A stretch of DNA of 64,000 nt from Streptomyces hundungensis. GTDB lineage: Bacteria; Actinomycetota; Actinomycetes; Streptomycetales; Streptomycetaceae. The notes under the pieces were generated by a model, which was given only the letters and a program-made list of their open reading frames with translations, did not search any database and had not been told where the DNA came from. Of this stretch, positions 54,246 to 62,986 are shown one piece after another. The position numbers were made by a program, and so were the translations under genes. Every line of letters begins with the position of its first letter. The stretch's first letter is position 1. The stretch spans positions 6,014,001 through 6,078,000 of the forward strand of contig NZ_CP032698.1 in assembly GCF_003627815.1 (NCBI RefSeq), in the 5' to 3' direction.

Positions 54246-55115
54246 TTACGGCAGGGTGAGGATCTCCGTGCCGGTCTCGGTGACGACCAGGGTGTGCTCG
54301 AACTGGGCCGTGCGCCTGCGGTCCTTGGTGACGACCGTCCAGCCGTCCTCCCACATGTCGTACTCGTGGGTGCCGAGCGTCAGCATGGGCTCGATCGTGA
54401 AGGTCATGCCCGGCTTGATCACGGTCGTGGCGTGCGGGGCGTCGTAGTGCGGCACGATCAGGCCGGAGTGGAAGGCCGTGCTGATCCCGTGCCCCGTGAA
54501 GTCCCGTACGACGCCGTAGCCGAAGCGCTTGGCGTACGACTCGATGACACGGCCGATGATGTTGATCTGGCGGCCGGGCCGGACCGCCTTGATCGCCCGC
54601 TCCAGGGCCTCCCGGGTCCGCTCGACCAGCAGCCGCGACTCCTCGTCCACGTCACCGCAGAGGTAGGTGGCGTTGTTGTCGCCGTGTACGCCGCCGATGT
54701 ACGCGGTGACGTCCAGGTTCACGATGTCGCCGTCCTTCAGGACGGTCGAGTCGGGGATGCCGTGACAGATGACCTCGTTGACCGAGGAGCACAGCGACTT
54801 GGGGAAGCCGCGGTAGCCCAGCGTCGAGGGGTAGGCGCCGTGGTCGCACATGAACTCGTGGGCGACCCGGTCGAGTTCGTCCGTGGTCACCCCCGGCGCG
54901 ATGTGTTTGGCCGCCTCCTCCATCGCCTGCGCCGCGATCCGGCCCGCGGTCCGCATCAGCTCGATGGTCTCGGGGGTCTGCACCTCGGGGCCGGTGTACG
55001 GCGCGGGCATGGGCTTCCCGACGTACTCGGGACGTGGGATGCGACCCGGGACGGAACGGGCCGGAGAGATCTCCCCGGGCACGAGCAGGGACTGCGACTT
55101 CGGCTGGCCAGACAT
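54246..55115 (-). CDS. map: Type I methionine aminopeptidase
   Basis: Removes the initiator methionine from nascent proteins. 289 residues with an N-terminal extension of about 50 ([20 protein letters not shown]), as in other actinobacterial MetAP1c. Metal ligands are visible: Asp in [11 protein letters not shown], Asp in HGDNNATY, His in FTGHGIS, Glu in FTIEPML and Glu in [20 protein letters not shown] holds the catalytic His. ATG 55115. It diverges from the 76-residue protein. Confidence 0.95.
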   Translation of the reverse strand: MSGQPKSQSLLVPGEISPARSVPGRIPRPEYVGKPMPAPYTGPEVQTPETIELMRTAGRIAAQAMEEAAKHIAPGVTTDELDRVAHEFMCDHGAYPSTLGYRGFPKSLCSSVNEVICHGIPDSTVLKDGDIVNLDVTAYIGGVHGDNNATYLCGDVDEESRLLVERTREALERAIKAVRPGRQINIIGRVIESYAKRFGYGVVRDFTGHGISTAFHSGLIVPHYDAPHATTVIKPGMTFTIEPMLTLGTHEYDMWEDGWTVVTKDRRRTAQFEHTLVVTETGTEILTLP

Positions 55116-55191
55116 GCCGGCGAGTCTATCGAGCAGGTGTGGGGCAGCATGGCCTTGAGGCCGAAGGTCACCGTCGAGGGAAGAGGCACGC

Positions 55192-55422
55192 ATGGCTCTG
55201 TTCAAGAAGCGCACGGTCGGTAAGCCCGGTGAGTGGTTCTACTGCCTGGCCCACCACAAGGTCGAGGAGGGCCCCGAGTGCCCGGCCAAGGACCGCTTCG
55301 GCCCCTACCCGACGCGTGAGGAGGCCGAGCACGCGATGCGACACGCCCAGGAACGCAACCTGGAGTGGGAGAACGATCCGAAGTGGCACGACAAGTCGGC
55401 GCCCACGGAGAGCGCCGACTAG
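55192..55422 (+). CDS. Small conserved Streptomyces protein, SPOR-like
   Basis: A 76-residue soluble protein: [20 protein letters not shown], a two-cysteine centre ([15 protein letters not shown]) and [20 protein letters not shown], whose last part resembles the YPTREEA turn of SPOR-type domains. ATG 55192 after AAGAGG. The stop codon TAG is formed by the left end of a MITE-like element, so the C-terminus may have been set by its insertion. Function unknown. Confidence 0.8.
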   Translation: MALFKKRTVGKPGEWFYCLAHHKVEEGPECPAKDRFGPYPTREEAEHAMRHAQERNLEWENDPKWHDKSAPTESAD

Positions 55423-55611
55423 GGTCTGTCCGGCGGATCTGGTCGCCGTCGGGGTGCCTTGGCTTTGTGGTGCTGGTGAGCGGGGGGCTGGTGCGTCCAG
55501 CTGCAAGGCGGAGGAGGGCGGCGACGCGGAGCGTCGGCAACCGACGACAACGCCGCAGATGGGCGTGGCAGCCCCCCGCGTCCCAGACAAGATCCGCCGG
55601 ACAGGCCCTAG
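55419..55611. mobile_element. MITE-like element, 193 bases, with 22-base terminal inverted repeats
   Basis: Left end CTAGGGTCTGTCCGGCGGAT (plus CT, 55419-55440) and right end at 55590-55611 are inverted copies identical at 21 of 22 bases. CTAG at both outer edges could be a target duplication. The inside (GC-rich, with CGGCGACGCGGAGCGTCGGC and CGACGACAACGCCGC) codes for nothing. The TAG stops of the left gene (55420-55422) and of the MFS gene on the minus strand (55608-55610) both lie within the ends. No transposase is present. Confidence 0.75.
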
Positions 55612-56906
55612 ACCGCGGTGGTGGTGGGCTGCGTGGCCGCCCGGCGGCGCGCCGCGTCCTCGTCGGTCGCCGCGTCGTAGGTGACCAGCTTCGGCAGGGC
55701 CGCGGCCAGCAGTCCCACCGTCGCGACGCACGCCACCCCGCCCGACCACACCGCCGCCCTCGTCCCGGTCCAGCCGGCCATCGCGCCCGCCCGGACCTGG
55801 CCGAGCTGCGGGCCCACGCTGTACGAGAGCACCTCTATCCCGGCGAGCCGGCCGCGCAGCTCCTCCGGGATGGTCTGGTTCCAGATCGTGGAGCGGCCTA
55901 GCCCGCTCAGCATGTCGCCCGCGCCCGCCACGGCGAGACAGGCGAGCACCAGCCACACGTTGCCGAGCAGTCCTGCCCCGGCCATCGCCGTGCCCCAGAC
56001 CGCCGCCCCGCACACCACGAACAGGCCGTGCCGCCGCACCCGCGACGTCCAGCCGCTGGTCAGGCTGAGCAGCACCGAACCGGCCGAGCCCGCCGCGTAC
56101 ATCAGGCCGAGCGACCAGTCGGCGTGCAGGCTCTCGGCGAGGAACGGGAAGATCGCGTTCGGGAAGGCGAAGAACATCGCGGCCAGGTCGACGGCGTAGG
56201 TCCCGAGGAGCACCGGGCGCGACCACGCGTAACGGGCGCCCTCCGCGATGCCCCGCAGCGACGGCTTCCGGGCGTCGTGGGCGGGCGGCGCCGGGCTCAG
56301 CCGGGCGCACATCACCACCGACACGGTGAACGTGCCGATGGTGGTGGCGTACGCCGTGGCGGTGCCGGCGTACGCCACGACCAGGCCCGCCAGCGAGGGG
56401 CCCGCGATCGCGCCGAGCTGCCAGCGCACCGCGTTGAGGGCGGCGGCCGCAGGCAGGTGGTCGTGCGGGACGATCCGGGCAAGCAGCGAGTCGAGCGCCG
56501 GACGCTGGAGGCCGGACAGGGCCGAGACGCCGGCCGCCACCACATACAGCGGCCAGAGCACGGGGCTCGGCAATACCGCGTTGACCAGCAGGATCAGTGC
56601 GAGCAGACCCAGGCCCGCCTCGGTGGCGAGAATGACCTTGCGGCGGTCCACGGCGTCCGCGAGGGCTCCGCCGTACAGGCCGAAGACGACCAGCGGGACG
56701 AGTTCCACCGCGCCCATCGCGCCCACCGCGAGCGGCGAGTCGGTCAACTCCTTGATCTGGAGCGGCAGCGCGACCATCGCCATGAAGCTGCCGAAGGTGG
56801 TGATCAGGCCCTGCACCCACAGCAGACGGAAATCGGCCGAGGCCCGCCAGGGGGCCAGGTCGGGCAGGATCGAGCGGAGTCGGGACGCGGCGGGTTCTTC
56901 GGGCAC
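55608..56906 (-). CDS. MFS transporter (EntS-like)
   Basis: A 432-residue exporter with 12 predicted helices. N-terminal DFRLLWVQGLITTFGSFMAM, the loop GLYGGALADAVDRRKVIL (motif A) and ATTIGTFTVSVVM fit the MFS_3/EntS-like group that includes siderophore exporters. GTG start at 56906. The C-terminal tail TDEDAARRRAATQPTTTAV ends on a TAG supplied by the MITE-like element. Whether the substrate is a siderophore is not shown, although iron genes are nearby. Confidence 0.87.
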   Translation of the reverse strand: MPEEPAASRLRSILPDLAPWRASADFRLLWVQGLITTFGSFMAMVALPLQIKELTDSPLAVGAMGAVELVPLVVFGLYGGALADAVDRRKVILATEAGLGLLALILLVNAVLPSPVLWPLYVVAAGVSALSGLQRPALDSLLARIVPHDHLPAAAALNAVRWQLGAIAGPSLAGLVVAYAGTATAYATTIGTFTVSVVMCARLSPAPPAHDARKPSLRGIAEGARYAWSRPVLLGTYAVDLAAMFFAFPNAIFPFLAESLHADWSLGLMYAAGSAGSVLLSLTSGWTSRVRRHGLFVVCGAAVWGTAMAGAGLLGNVWLVLACLAVAGAGDMLSGLGRSTIWNQTIPEELRGRLAGIEVLSYSVGPQLGQVRAGAMAGWTGTRAAVWSGGVACVATVGLLAAALPKLVTYDAATDEDAARRRAATQPTTTAV

Positions 56907-56984
56907 GAAGGGTCATGTTCGGGGCGCGGGTGCGTCCCTCGCAAGTGAATTACCGGTCGTCGACGCGGGGCCGGTCGTCGCCGC

Positions 56985-57587
56985 TCACCAGCGGCCCGGC
57001 GGTGGGGCCGTCAGCTGGTCGGCCAGCCGGCCGAGGCGGTCGCGGAAGCGGCGCGGGCCGCGCTGTGGGGGCAGGGTGTTCTCGCCGGCCGCTGCGCTGA
57101 CCAGGTGTTGCACGGTGTCCAGGTCGAGCTCGGCGTCCGGGGCCACCGTCAGGCACTCGTGGACCAGACCCCGCACCTCGCGGTCGCCGCCGTCCAGGGC
57201 GAGCACGGTCGCGCCCGCCCGGCGCGCGTCGTGGACACGGCTCAGCAGCCCCTCGGCGGGCCGCTCGGGCGCCACCACCAGCAGCGTCTCGCCGCGCCGC
57301 GCCGCCTCCAGGCGGCCGAGCCCGACGGACAGATGGGGCGGTCCGCCCGGCTCGGTGCGGTGGCGCACCAGCGTGGGGCTCAGCTCCGGCAGCCCCGACC
57401 AGGCGGCCTCGTCGGTGAGGTGGGCGGCCAGGTGCCACGGTTCGTAGGACTCGGTGCCGACCAGGAGCAGCCCCCCTCCGTGCGGTACGACGGAGGAGCG
57501 CAGCACGCCCGCGAAGCGGCGGGTGGCCCGCAGCCACTCCGTCCCGGCGAGCACTTCCCGCAGCAGTGCGACCCGTACGGCATCCAT
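56985..57587 (-). CDS. Hypothetical protein, SIS-like alpha/beta fold
   Basis: A 200-residue cytoplasmic protein: MDAVRVALLREVLAGTEWLR, LRSSVVPHGGGLLLVGTESY, TLLVVAPERPAEGLLSRVHD, then GATVLALDGG and HECLTV. The alternation of strand, helix and small-residue loops recalls SIS or receiver-like Rossmann folds, but key sugar-binding Ser/Thr residues are not evident. ATG 57587 preferred over one 18 bases earlier. It lies divergent to npdG. Function unknown. Confidence 0.7.
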   Translation of the reverse strand: MDAVRVALLREVLAGTEWLRATRRFAGVLRSSVVPHGGGLLLVGTESYEPWHLAAHLTDEAAWSGLPELSPTLVRHRTEPGGPPHLSVGLGRLEAARRGETLLVVAPERPAEGLLSRVHDARRAGATVLALDGGDREVRGLVHECLTVAPDAELDLDTVQHLVSAAAGENTLPPQRGPRRFRDRLGRLADQLTAPPPGRW

Positions 57588-57682
57588 GCCGGCAGCCTGC
57601 CCCATCCGGAGACGGCCGTGGGCCGAAACGGGGCCCCGTCATCCCAACGAAGGCCGCGCTACGGACGAGTAAGGTCGGCCTC

Positions 57683-58420
57683 ATGACTTCCACTGACAAC
57701 GCCGGCAACGCGTCGCATGACAACGCCGGTACCGCTTCGAAGCCCGCCGCGAAGGACCCCTGGGAGCTTCCGGACGTCTCCGGTCTCGTCGTCGGCGTGC
57801 TCGGCGGCACCGGCGACCAGGGCCGTGGCCTCGCCTACCGGTTCGCCCGGGCCGGCCAGAAGGTGATCATCGGCTCGCGGGCCGCCGAGCGCGCGCGGAC
57901 GGCGGCCGAGGAGCTCGGGCTCGGTGTCGAGGGCGCCGACAACGCCGAGTGCGCACGGCGCAGCGACATCGTGATCGTGGCGGTGCCCTGGGACGGCCAT
58001 GCCAAGACCCTGGAGTCGCTGCGCGAGGAACTCGCGGGCAAGCTCGTCGTCGACTGCGTCAATCCGCTCGGCTTCGACAAGCAGGGCGCGTACGCCCTGA
58101 AGCCGCAGGAGGGCAGCGCCGCCCAGCAGGCCGCCGCCCTGCTGCCCGAGGCCCGGGTGACCGCGGCCTTCCACCACCTGTCGGCGGTGCTGCTCCAGGA
58201 CGCCTCGATCGAGGAGATCGACACCGATGTGATGGTGCTGGGGGAGTCCCGCGCCGACACCGACGTCGTGCAGGCGCTCGCCGCCCGCATCCCCGGCATG
58301 CGCGGTGTCTTCGCGGGGCGGCTGCGCGGCGCCCACCAGGTGGAGTCGCTCGTCGCCAACCTGATCTCGATGAACCGGCGCTACAAGGCGCACGCGGGGC
58401 TGCGCGTCACCGACGTCTGA
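57683..58420 (+). CDS. npdG: NADPH-dependent F420 reductase
   Basis: Transfers hydride between NADPH and coenzyme F420, supplying F420H2 to enzymes such as the LLM oxidoreductase at 13290. 245 residues. After a 30-residue disordered lead, VVGVLGGTGDQGRGLAYRFA binds NADP with GSRAAERAR contacting its 2'-phosphate; IVIVAVPWDGHAKTL, VDCVNPLGFDK and TAAFHHLSAVLLQD complete the family pattern. ATG 57683. Confidence 0.93.
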   Translation: MTSTDNAGNASHDNAGTASKPAAKDPWELPDVSGLVVGVLGGTGDQGRGLAYRFARAGQKVIIGSRAAERARTAAEELGLGVEGADNAECARRSDIVIVAVPWDGHAKTLESLREELAGKLVVDCVNPLGFDKQGAYALKPQEGSAAQQAAALLPEARVTAAFHHLSAVLLQDASIEEIDTDVMVLGESRADTDVVQALAARIPGMRGVFAGRLRGAHQVESLVANLISMNRRYKAHAGLRVTDV

Positions 58421-58530
58421 GGACGGCCGGGCATGGGGGACACTGGACGGGCGGGTGCTCAGGCATCCGTCCGTCCAGTGTCATCCCGTTCGACCTGAGT
58501 GCCGAAGTACCCCGACAGGAGCCGACCTCC

Positions 58531-58707
58531 ATGCCCCGCCTCGCTCTGTACGCCCTCGTCGTCTGTGTCCTCGCCGTCGTCGCGGCCGTGGTCTCCTTCG
58601 CCCAGGGCAGCTGGCTCGGAATCGTCTGGGTGCTGCTCGTCGGGCTCTCGTCCAACATGACGTGGTACTACCTGCGCAGGGGCCGCGCCGCTAGCTCTGC
58701 GGAGTAG
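58531..58707 (+). CDS. Small membrane protein, 58 residues
   Basis: Two hydrophobic helices (LALYALVVCVLAVVAAVVSF and WLGIVWVLLVGLSSNMTWYY) separated by a short loop, then a basic tail RRGRAASSAE. ATG 58531 with AGGAG 11-15 bases upstream, 110 bases after npdG. The last 17 bases overlap the 3' end of the site-2 protease gene on the other strand. Function unknown. Confidence 0.75.
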   Translation: MPRLALYALVVCVLAVVAAVVSFAQGSWLGIVWVLLVGLSSNMTWYYLRRGRAASSAE

Positions 58708-59485
58708 CGGAGAGGTCCGGCCAGAACTGGTAGAGGCTGCGGCCGGTCGCCGCCGCCACGTCGGGCACCCCGAGCCCGTCGAGGATCGCGTAGATCAGCC
58801 GGAAGAACTCCTGGTTGACCTCGGGGATCCACAGCAGCCCGAACACCGCGAGCAGCCCGAACGGGGCGAACGGCTCGACCTGGCGGCGCGCCGCGTGCGA
58901 CAGCCACGGCTCGATGATCCCGTACCCGTCGAGGCCCGGCACCGGCAGGAAGTTCAGCAGCGCCGCCGTCACCTGGAGCAGCGCGAGGAAGGCGAGCGCC
59001 GCGCGGAAGTCGTCGGGCACCCCGTCGAGCGCGTGCAGCCAGAACGGGGCCGTGCACACCAGGGCGAACGCGACGTTGGTGAGCGGGCCCGCCGCCGAGA
59101 TCAGACTGTGCCGCCAGCGGCCGCGGATCCGGCCGCGCTCGATGAAGACCGCGCCGCCGGGCAGTCCGATGCCGCCCATGATCACGAAGAGGACGGGCAG
59201 CACGATCGACAGCAACGCGTGGGTGTACTTCAGCGGGTTGAGCGTCAGATAGCCCTTGGCGCCGATCGTGATGTCCCCGCCGTGCAGCGCGGTGCGGGCG
59301 TGCGCGTACTCGTGCAGGCAGAGCGACACCACCCACGCGGACGTCACGAACAGGAACACGGCGAGACCGCGCGACGAGGCGTAACTCGTCCACACCGCCC
59401 ACCCGGAGACCGCCATGACGGCGACGATCCCGAGGAAGACCGGACTGATCCGCCGGTCGTGGTCGCGGGAGGGTGCGGTGGCCAT
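58691..59485 (-). CDS. Site-2 protease family intramembrane metalloprotease
   Basis: A 264-residue protein with five to six predicted helices. Zinc motif LCLHEYAHAR (HExxH, His58, Glu59, His62) is in a helix, and the third ligand is Asp in LPVPGLDGYG. No PDZ domain is present, which places it with the short SpoIVFB-like/Rv-type proteases. It may cut a membrane-bound anti-sigma factor or sporulation protein; the substrate is not in the window. ATG 59485. Confidence 0.9.
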   Translation of the reverse strand: MATAPSRDHDRRISPVFLGIVAVMAVSGWAVWTSYASSRGLAVFLFVTSAWVVSLCLHEYAHARTALHGGDITIGAKGYLTLNPLKYTHALLSIVLPVLFVIMGGIGLPGGAVFIERGRIRGRWRHSLISAAGPLTNVAFALVCTAPFWLHALDGVPDDFRAALAFLALLQVTAALLNFLPVPGLDGYGIIEPWLSHAARRQVEPFAPFGLLAVFGLLWIPEVNQEFFRLIYAILDGLGVPDVAAATGRSLYQFWPDLSATPQS

Positions 59486-59624
59486 GCGAGGCGCTCCAGT
59501 GCTGGTGGGACGGGTGGACGGGACGCGCCCGACCGTACAGGGGGTGAAGGTCGAACGTCACGGGAACCGGCGGGAGTTCCCCGCCGCGGCGCCGGGCCGC
59601 GGCGGCGTCCAGGAGAATGGGGGC

Positions 59625-62600
59625 GTGCGCTACCGGATTCTCGGCAACACCCAGGCCCACCGCCCCGACGGCACCCCCGTCGCCCTCGGCGGCGCGCGGC
59701 TGCGCGCCCTGGTGACGGTGCTCGCGCTGCGGCCGGGCCGCGCCGCCTCCGTCGGCGTCCTCGTCGACGAGGTGTGGGGCGACGAGCCGCCCGCCGACGC
59801 GCCCGCCGCGCTCCAGGCGCTGGTCGGCCGGTTGCGCCGGGCCCTCGGTCATGACGCGGTCTTCTCCGCGGAGAGCGGCGGATACGGGCTTGCCGCCGAG
59901 GCCGACGACATCGACCTGCACCGCTTCGAGCGGCTCACCGCCGACGGCTCCCGTGCCCTGGAGGAGGGCGATCCGGCGAAGGCATCGACCCTGCTCGACG
60001 ACGCGCTCGCCCTGTGGACGGGGCCCGCGCTCGCCGATCTGCCCGACCCGGGCGCCCCGGCCGCCCGCGCCGAGAGCCGCCGCCTGGACGCCCGCAGGCT
60101 CCGGCTCGCCGCGTCCCTCGCGCTCGGCCGCGCCGACGAGACGCTGGCCGAACTCGCCGCGCTGTGCGCGAGCCACCCGCTGGACGAGCCGCTGCACGCC
60201 CTGCGCATCCGGGCGCTGCGGGCCGCGGGCCGCCCCGCCGAGGCGCTCGCCGGGTACGAGGGCGTGCGGGCCACCCTCGCCGAGGAGCTCGGCGCCGATC
60301 CCGGGCCCGAACTGCGCGCCATCCACGCCGAGTTGCTCAGCCCACCGGTCGAGCCCCCACCGGCGCCGGCCGCCCCCGCGCCCGGCAATCTGCGGGCCCG
60401 CCTCACCTCTTTCGTCGGGCGCGAGGGCGACCTCGCGGACCTTCGCGGCGACCTCGAAAGCGCCCGGCTCGTCACCCTGCTCGGACCCGGCGGGGCCGGC
60501 AAGACCCGGCTCTCCCAGGAGGCCGCGGAGGGCGCCGCGCAGTGCTGGCCGGACGGGGTGTGGCTGGCCGAACTCGCGCCCGTGGAGGACCCGGCCGGGG
60601 TGGCCGCCGCGGTGCTCACCGCCGTCGGCGCCCGCAAGACGGTGCTGCACGCGGCGGGCGCCGAGGAGCTCAGGGCGGCCGACCGGCACGCGGACGACCC
60701 GGCCGTCCGGCTCGCCGAACACTGCGGGCCGCGCCGCATGCTGCTGCTCCTGGACAACTGCGAGCATGTGATCGGCGCCGCCGCCGAACTCGCCGAGTAC
60801 CTGCTCGGGCGCTGTCCGCACCTGGTCGTCCTTGCCACCAGCCGTGAACCGCTGGGCGTGCCGGGGGAGTTGGTGCGGCTCGTCGAGCCGCTGCCCACGC
60901 CCTTCGCGCTGCGGCTGCTCGCCGAGCGGGGCGCCTCGGCCCGGCCCGGCTTTCGCGTCGAGGACGATCCGGAGGCGGCCGCCGAGATCTGCCGCCGCCT
61001 GGACGGGCTGCCGCTCGCCATCGAGCTGGCCGCGGCCCGCCTCCGTGTGCTGACGCCCCGTCAGATCGCGGACCGGCTCGACGACCGCTTCCGGCTGCTC
61101 ACCAACGGCAGCCGCACCGTGCTGCCCCGCCAGCAGACGCTGCGGGCCGTCGTCGACTGGTCCTGGGACCTCCTGGAGGAGCCCGAACGTGCGGTTCTCG
61201 GCCGCCTCGCCGTCTTCGCGGGCGGCTGCGACCTGGCGGCCGCCGAAGCGGTGTGCGCCGAGGACGGCCCGACCGCCGAGGTGGCCACCGGGGTCGGCCC
61301 GTCCGCCGAGGTGGCCACCGAGGACGTCGCCACGTTCCTCGGCTCGCTCATCGACAAGTCGCTCGTGGTGGCCGCCCCCGACGACACCGGCGAGATGCGC
61401 TACCGGCTCCTTGAGACCGTCGCCGAGTACGCGGCGGAACGGCTCGACGCGGCCGGGGGCCGGGCCGGCGCCGAGCGGCGCCACCTCACGTACTACCGCG
61501 AGCTCGCCCGGCGCAACGACGGCCTGCTGCGCGGCCCCGGCCAGCGGGCCGCGATCGACGCCTTCGAGCGCGAGTACGAGAACCTGCGGACCGCGCTGCG
61601 CCGCTCCATCGCGCTGCGCGACGAGCACGAGGCGCTCAGTCTGGTGCACGCCCTGCTCTGGTACTGGCAGATGCGCGATCTGCGGGTCGACTCGCGGTCC
61701 TGGGCGCGGGAGGTCGCGGCCCTCGGCCCCGACCCGTTCGCGCCGCCGCTGACGCCCGCGCCCCCGGTCCACGTCCGCTGCACGGACGTCCCGCCGCCGT
61801 TCGACGACGAGGTGCTCCAGGAGGCGCGGCGCGGGGTGCGCCTGATCCAACTGGTCTCCATGGACCACGAGGTGGACGACTGGACCACCCCCGAAGCCAT
61901 GGAGCGACTGCGCGCGATCGTCTCCGTCTACCGCCCCGGGCTGCCGCAGACCTGTCGCATGCCGGGCTCCCTGTGGTTCTTCCCCGTCGTGCTCACCGCC
62001 GACCAGCACCGGCTCAGGGAGGTCCTCGACGCGACCGTGACGGCCTGCGAGGAGTTCGGCTACGAGTGGGAGCTGGCTGCCGCCCTCCAGATGCGCGCCA
62101 ACGTCCTCGCCAACCGCACCGCGTGGTCGGGGGACGCGGCCGGGGACGCCGAAGCCAGCCTGCGGATGTTCCAGCGCCTCGGGGACGCCTGGGGCGCGGC
62201 CGAGGCGCTGGGCGCCCGGGGTGAGGCGCGGGAGAAGCGGGGCGAGTTCGGGCTCGCCGCCGAGGACTTCTCCGCCGCGCTCCAGTACGCGGAGCAGCTC
62301 GGTGCCCAGGCCCAGGTGACCCTCCTTCGGGCCAGGCTCGCGGCCACCCTCCTGGAGACCGGGCAGGAGGCGCGGGGCGAGGCGATGCTGCGCGAGATCC
62401 TCGCCGACGGCCACCACGCGGGCGCCGAGGCGAGGCCCGCGGCCCGGCTCCTGCTCACCACCTGGCTGGGCCGCACCGGGCGGTTCGAGGAGGCGCGCGA
62501 GCAGGTCGAGACGATGCTGAGGGACTTCCAGGGCGCCAACCTGCTGTTGTTCGAGGGGTTCGTCCTCGGGGTGCGGGCCTGGCTGGACAACGAGCAGGGC

Positions 62601-62957
62601 CGGTTCGCGGACGCCGTGGCCGGGGCGCTGACCGCGCTCGGCCGGGCCCAGGAACCGCTCTCCCGGATGATCGCGCCGGAGATGGTCGCCGTCCATCTGC
62701 TCACCGCGGCCTGGGGGATCGCCGGGCTCGGCGGCGCCGACGACGCCCTGGACGCGGCGCGGCTGATCGGCGCGCACGACGCCCTGCTCCCCGCCGGCCA
62801 CTTCTCGTCGGCCGTGGAAGCGAGGCAGCGGGCCTCGGCCGAGCGGGTCGTCCGCGCCCTGCTCGACGACGCCGCGTTCGAGGGCGCGCACGCCGAAGGC
62901 GGCGGCCTCTCGGCTGAGGAGGCCACCGCCTTGGTGCGACGCGATCGCAAGGACTGA
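59625..62957 (+). CDS. AfsR/SARP-type regulator with NB-ARC and TPR-like domains
   Basis: A 1110-residue transcription factor. Residues 1-95: OmpR-like winged helix (RILGNTQAHRPDGTPVALGG, LRALVTVLALRPGR, GVLVDEVWGD). Residues 95-245: bacterial transcriptional activation domain (FERLTADGSRALEEGDPAKA, ADLPDPGAPAAR, EELGADPGPELRAIH). Residues 260-600: STAND ATPase with Walker A GPGGAGKT (287-294), LLLLDNCEHV and GLPLAIELAAARL. The rest is helical, TPR-like. A short internal duplication, PTAEVATGVGPSAEVATED, lies after the ATPase. GTG 59625 with AGGAGAATGG is the start. It probably controls secondary metabolism; the neighbouring ABC exporter converges. Confidence 0.9.
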   Translation: MRYRILGNTQAHRPDGTPVALGGARLRALVTVLALRPGRAASVGVLVDEVWGDEPPADAPAALQALVGRLRRALGHDAVFSAESGGYGLAAEADDIDLHRFERLTADGSRALEEGDPAKASTLLDDALALWTGPALADLPDPGAPAARAESRRLDARRLRLAASLALGRADETLAELAALCASHPLDEPLHALRIRALRAAGRPAEALAGYEGVRATLAEELGADPGPELRAIHAELLSPPVEPPPAPAAPAPGNLRARLTSFVGREGDLADLRGDLESARLVTLLGPGGAGKTRLSQEAAEGAAQCWPDGVWLAELAPVEDPAGVAAAVLTAVGARKTVLHAAGAEELRAADRHADDPAVRLAEHCGPRRMLLLLDNCEHVIGAAAELAEYLLGRCPHLVVLATSREPLGVPGELVRLVEPLPTPFALRLLAERGASARPGFRVEDDPEAAAEICRRLDGLPLAIELAAARLRVLTPRQIADRLDDRFRLLTNGSRTVLPRQQTLRAVVDWSWDLLEEPERAVLGRLAVFAGGCDLAAAEAVCAEDGPTAEVATGVGPSAEVATEDVATFLGSLIDKSLVVAAPDDTGEMRYRLLETVAEYAAERLDAAGGRAGAERRHLTYYRELARRNDGLLRGPGQRAAIDAFEREYENLRTALRRSIALRDEHEALSLVHALLWYWQMRDLRVDSRSWAREVAALGPDPFAPPLTPAPPVHVRCTDVPPPFDDEVLQEARRGVRLIQLVSMDHEVDDWTTPEAMERLRAIVSVYRPGLPQTCRMPGSLWFFPVVLTADQHRLREVLDATVTACEEFGYEWELAAALQMRANVLANRTAWSGDAAGDAEASLRMFQRLGDAWGAAEALGARGEAREKRGEFGLAAEDFSAALQYAEQLGAQAQVTLLRARLAATLLETGQEARGEAMLREILADGHHAGAEARPAARLLLTTWLGRTGRFEEAREQVETMLRDFQGANLLLFEGFVLGVRAWLDNEQGRFADAVAGALTALGRAQEPLSRMIAPEMVAVHLLTAAWGIAGLGGADDALDAARLIGAHDALLPAGHFSSAVEARQRASAERVVRALLDDAAFEGAHAEGGGLSAEEATALVRRDRKD

Positions 62958-62984
62958 CGTTGTGTCAGGGTGACGCTCCGTCAG
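62953..62984. promoter_or_regulatory. Two tandem TGACG-type dyads between convergent genes
   Basis: CTGACGTTGTGTCAG (62954-62968, one mismatch) and TGACGCTCCGTCA (62971-62983, perfect) lie in the 29-base gap and edges between the AfsR-like gene and the ABC permease. They resemble the operator set at 14321, 17206 and 26120, but the position at two 3' ends suggests a termination structure instead. Confidence 0.4.
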
Positions 62985-62986
62985 GA

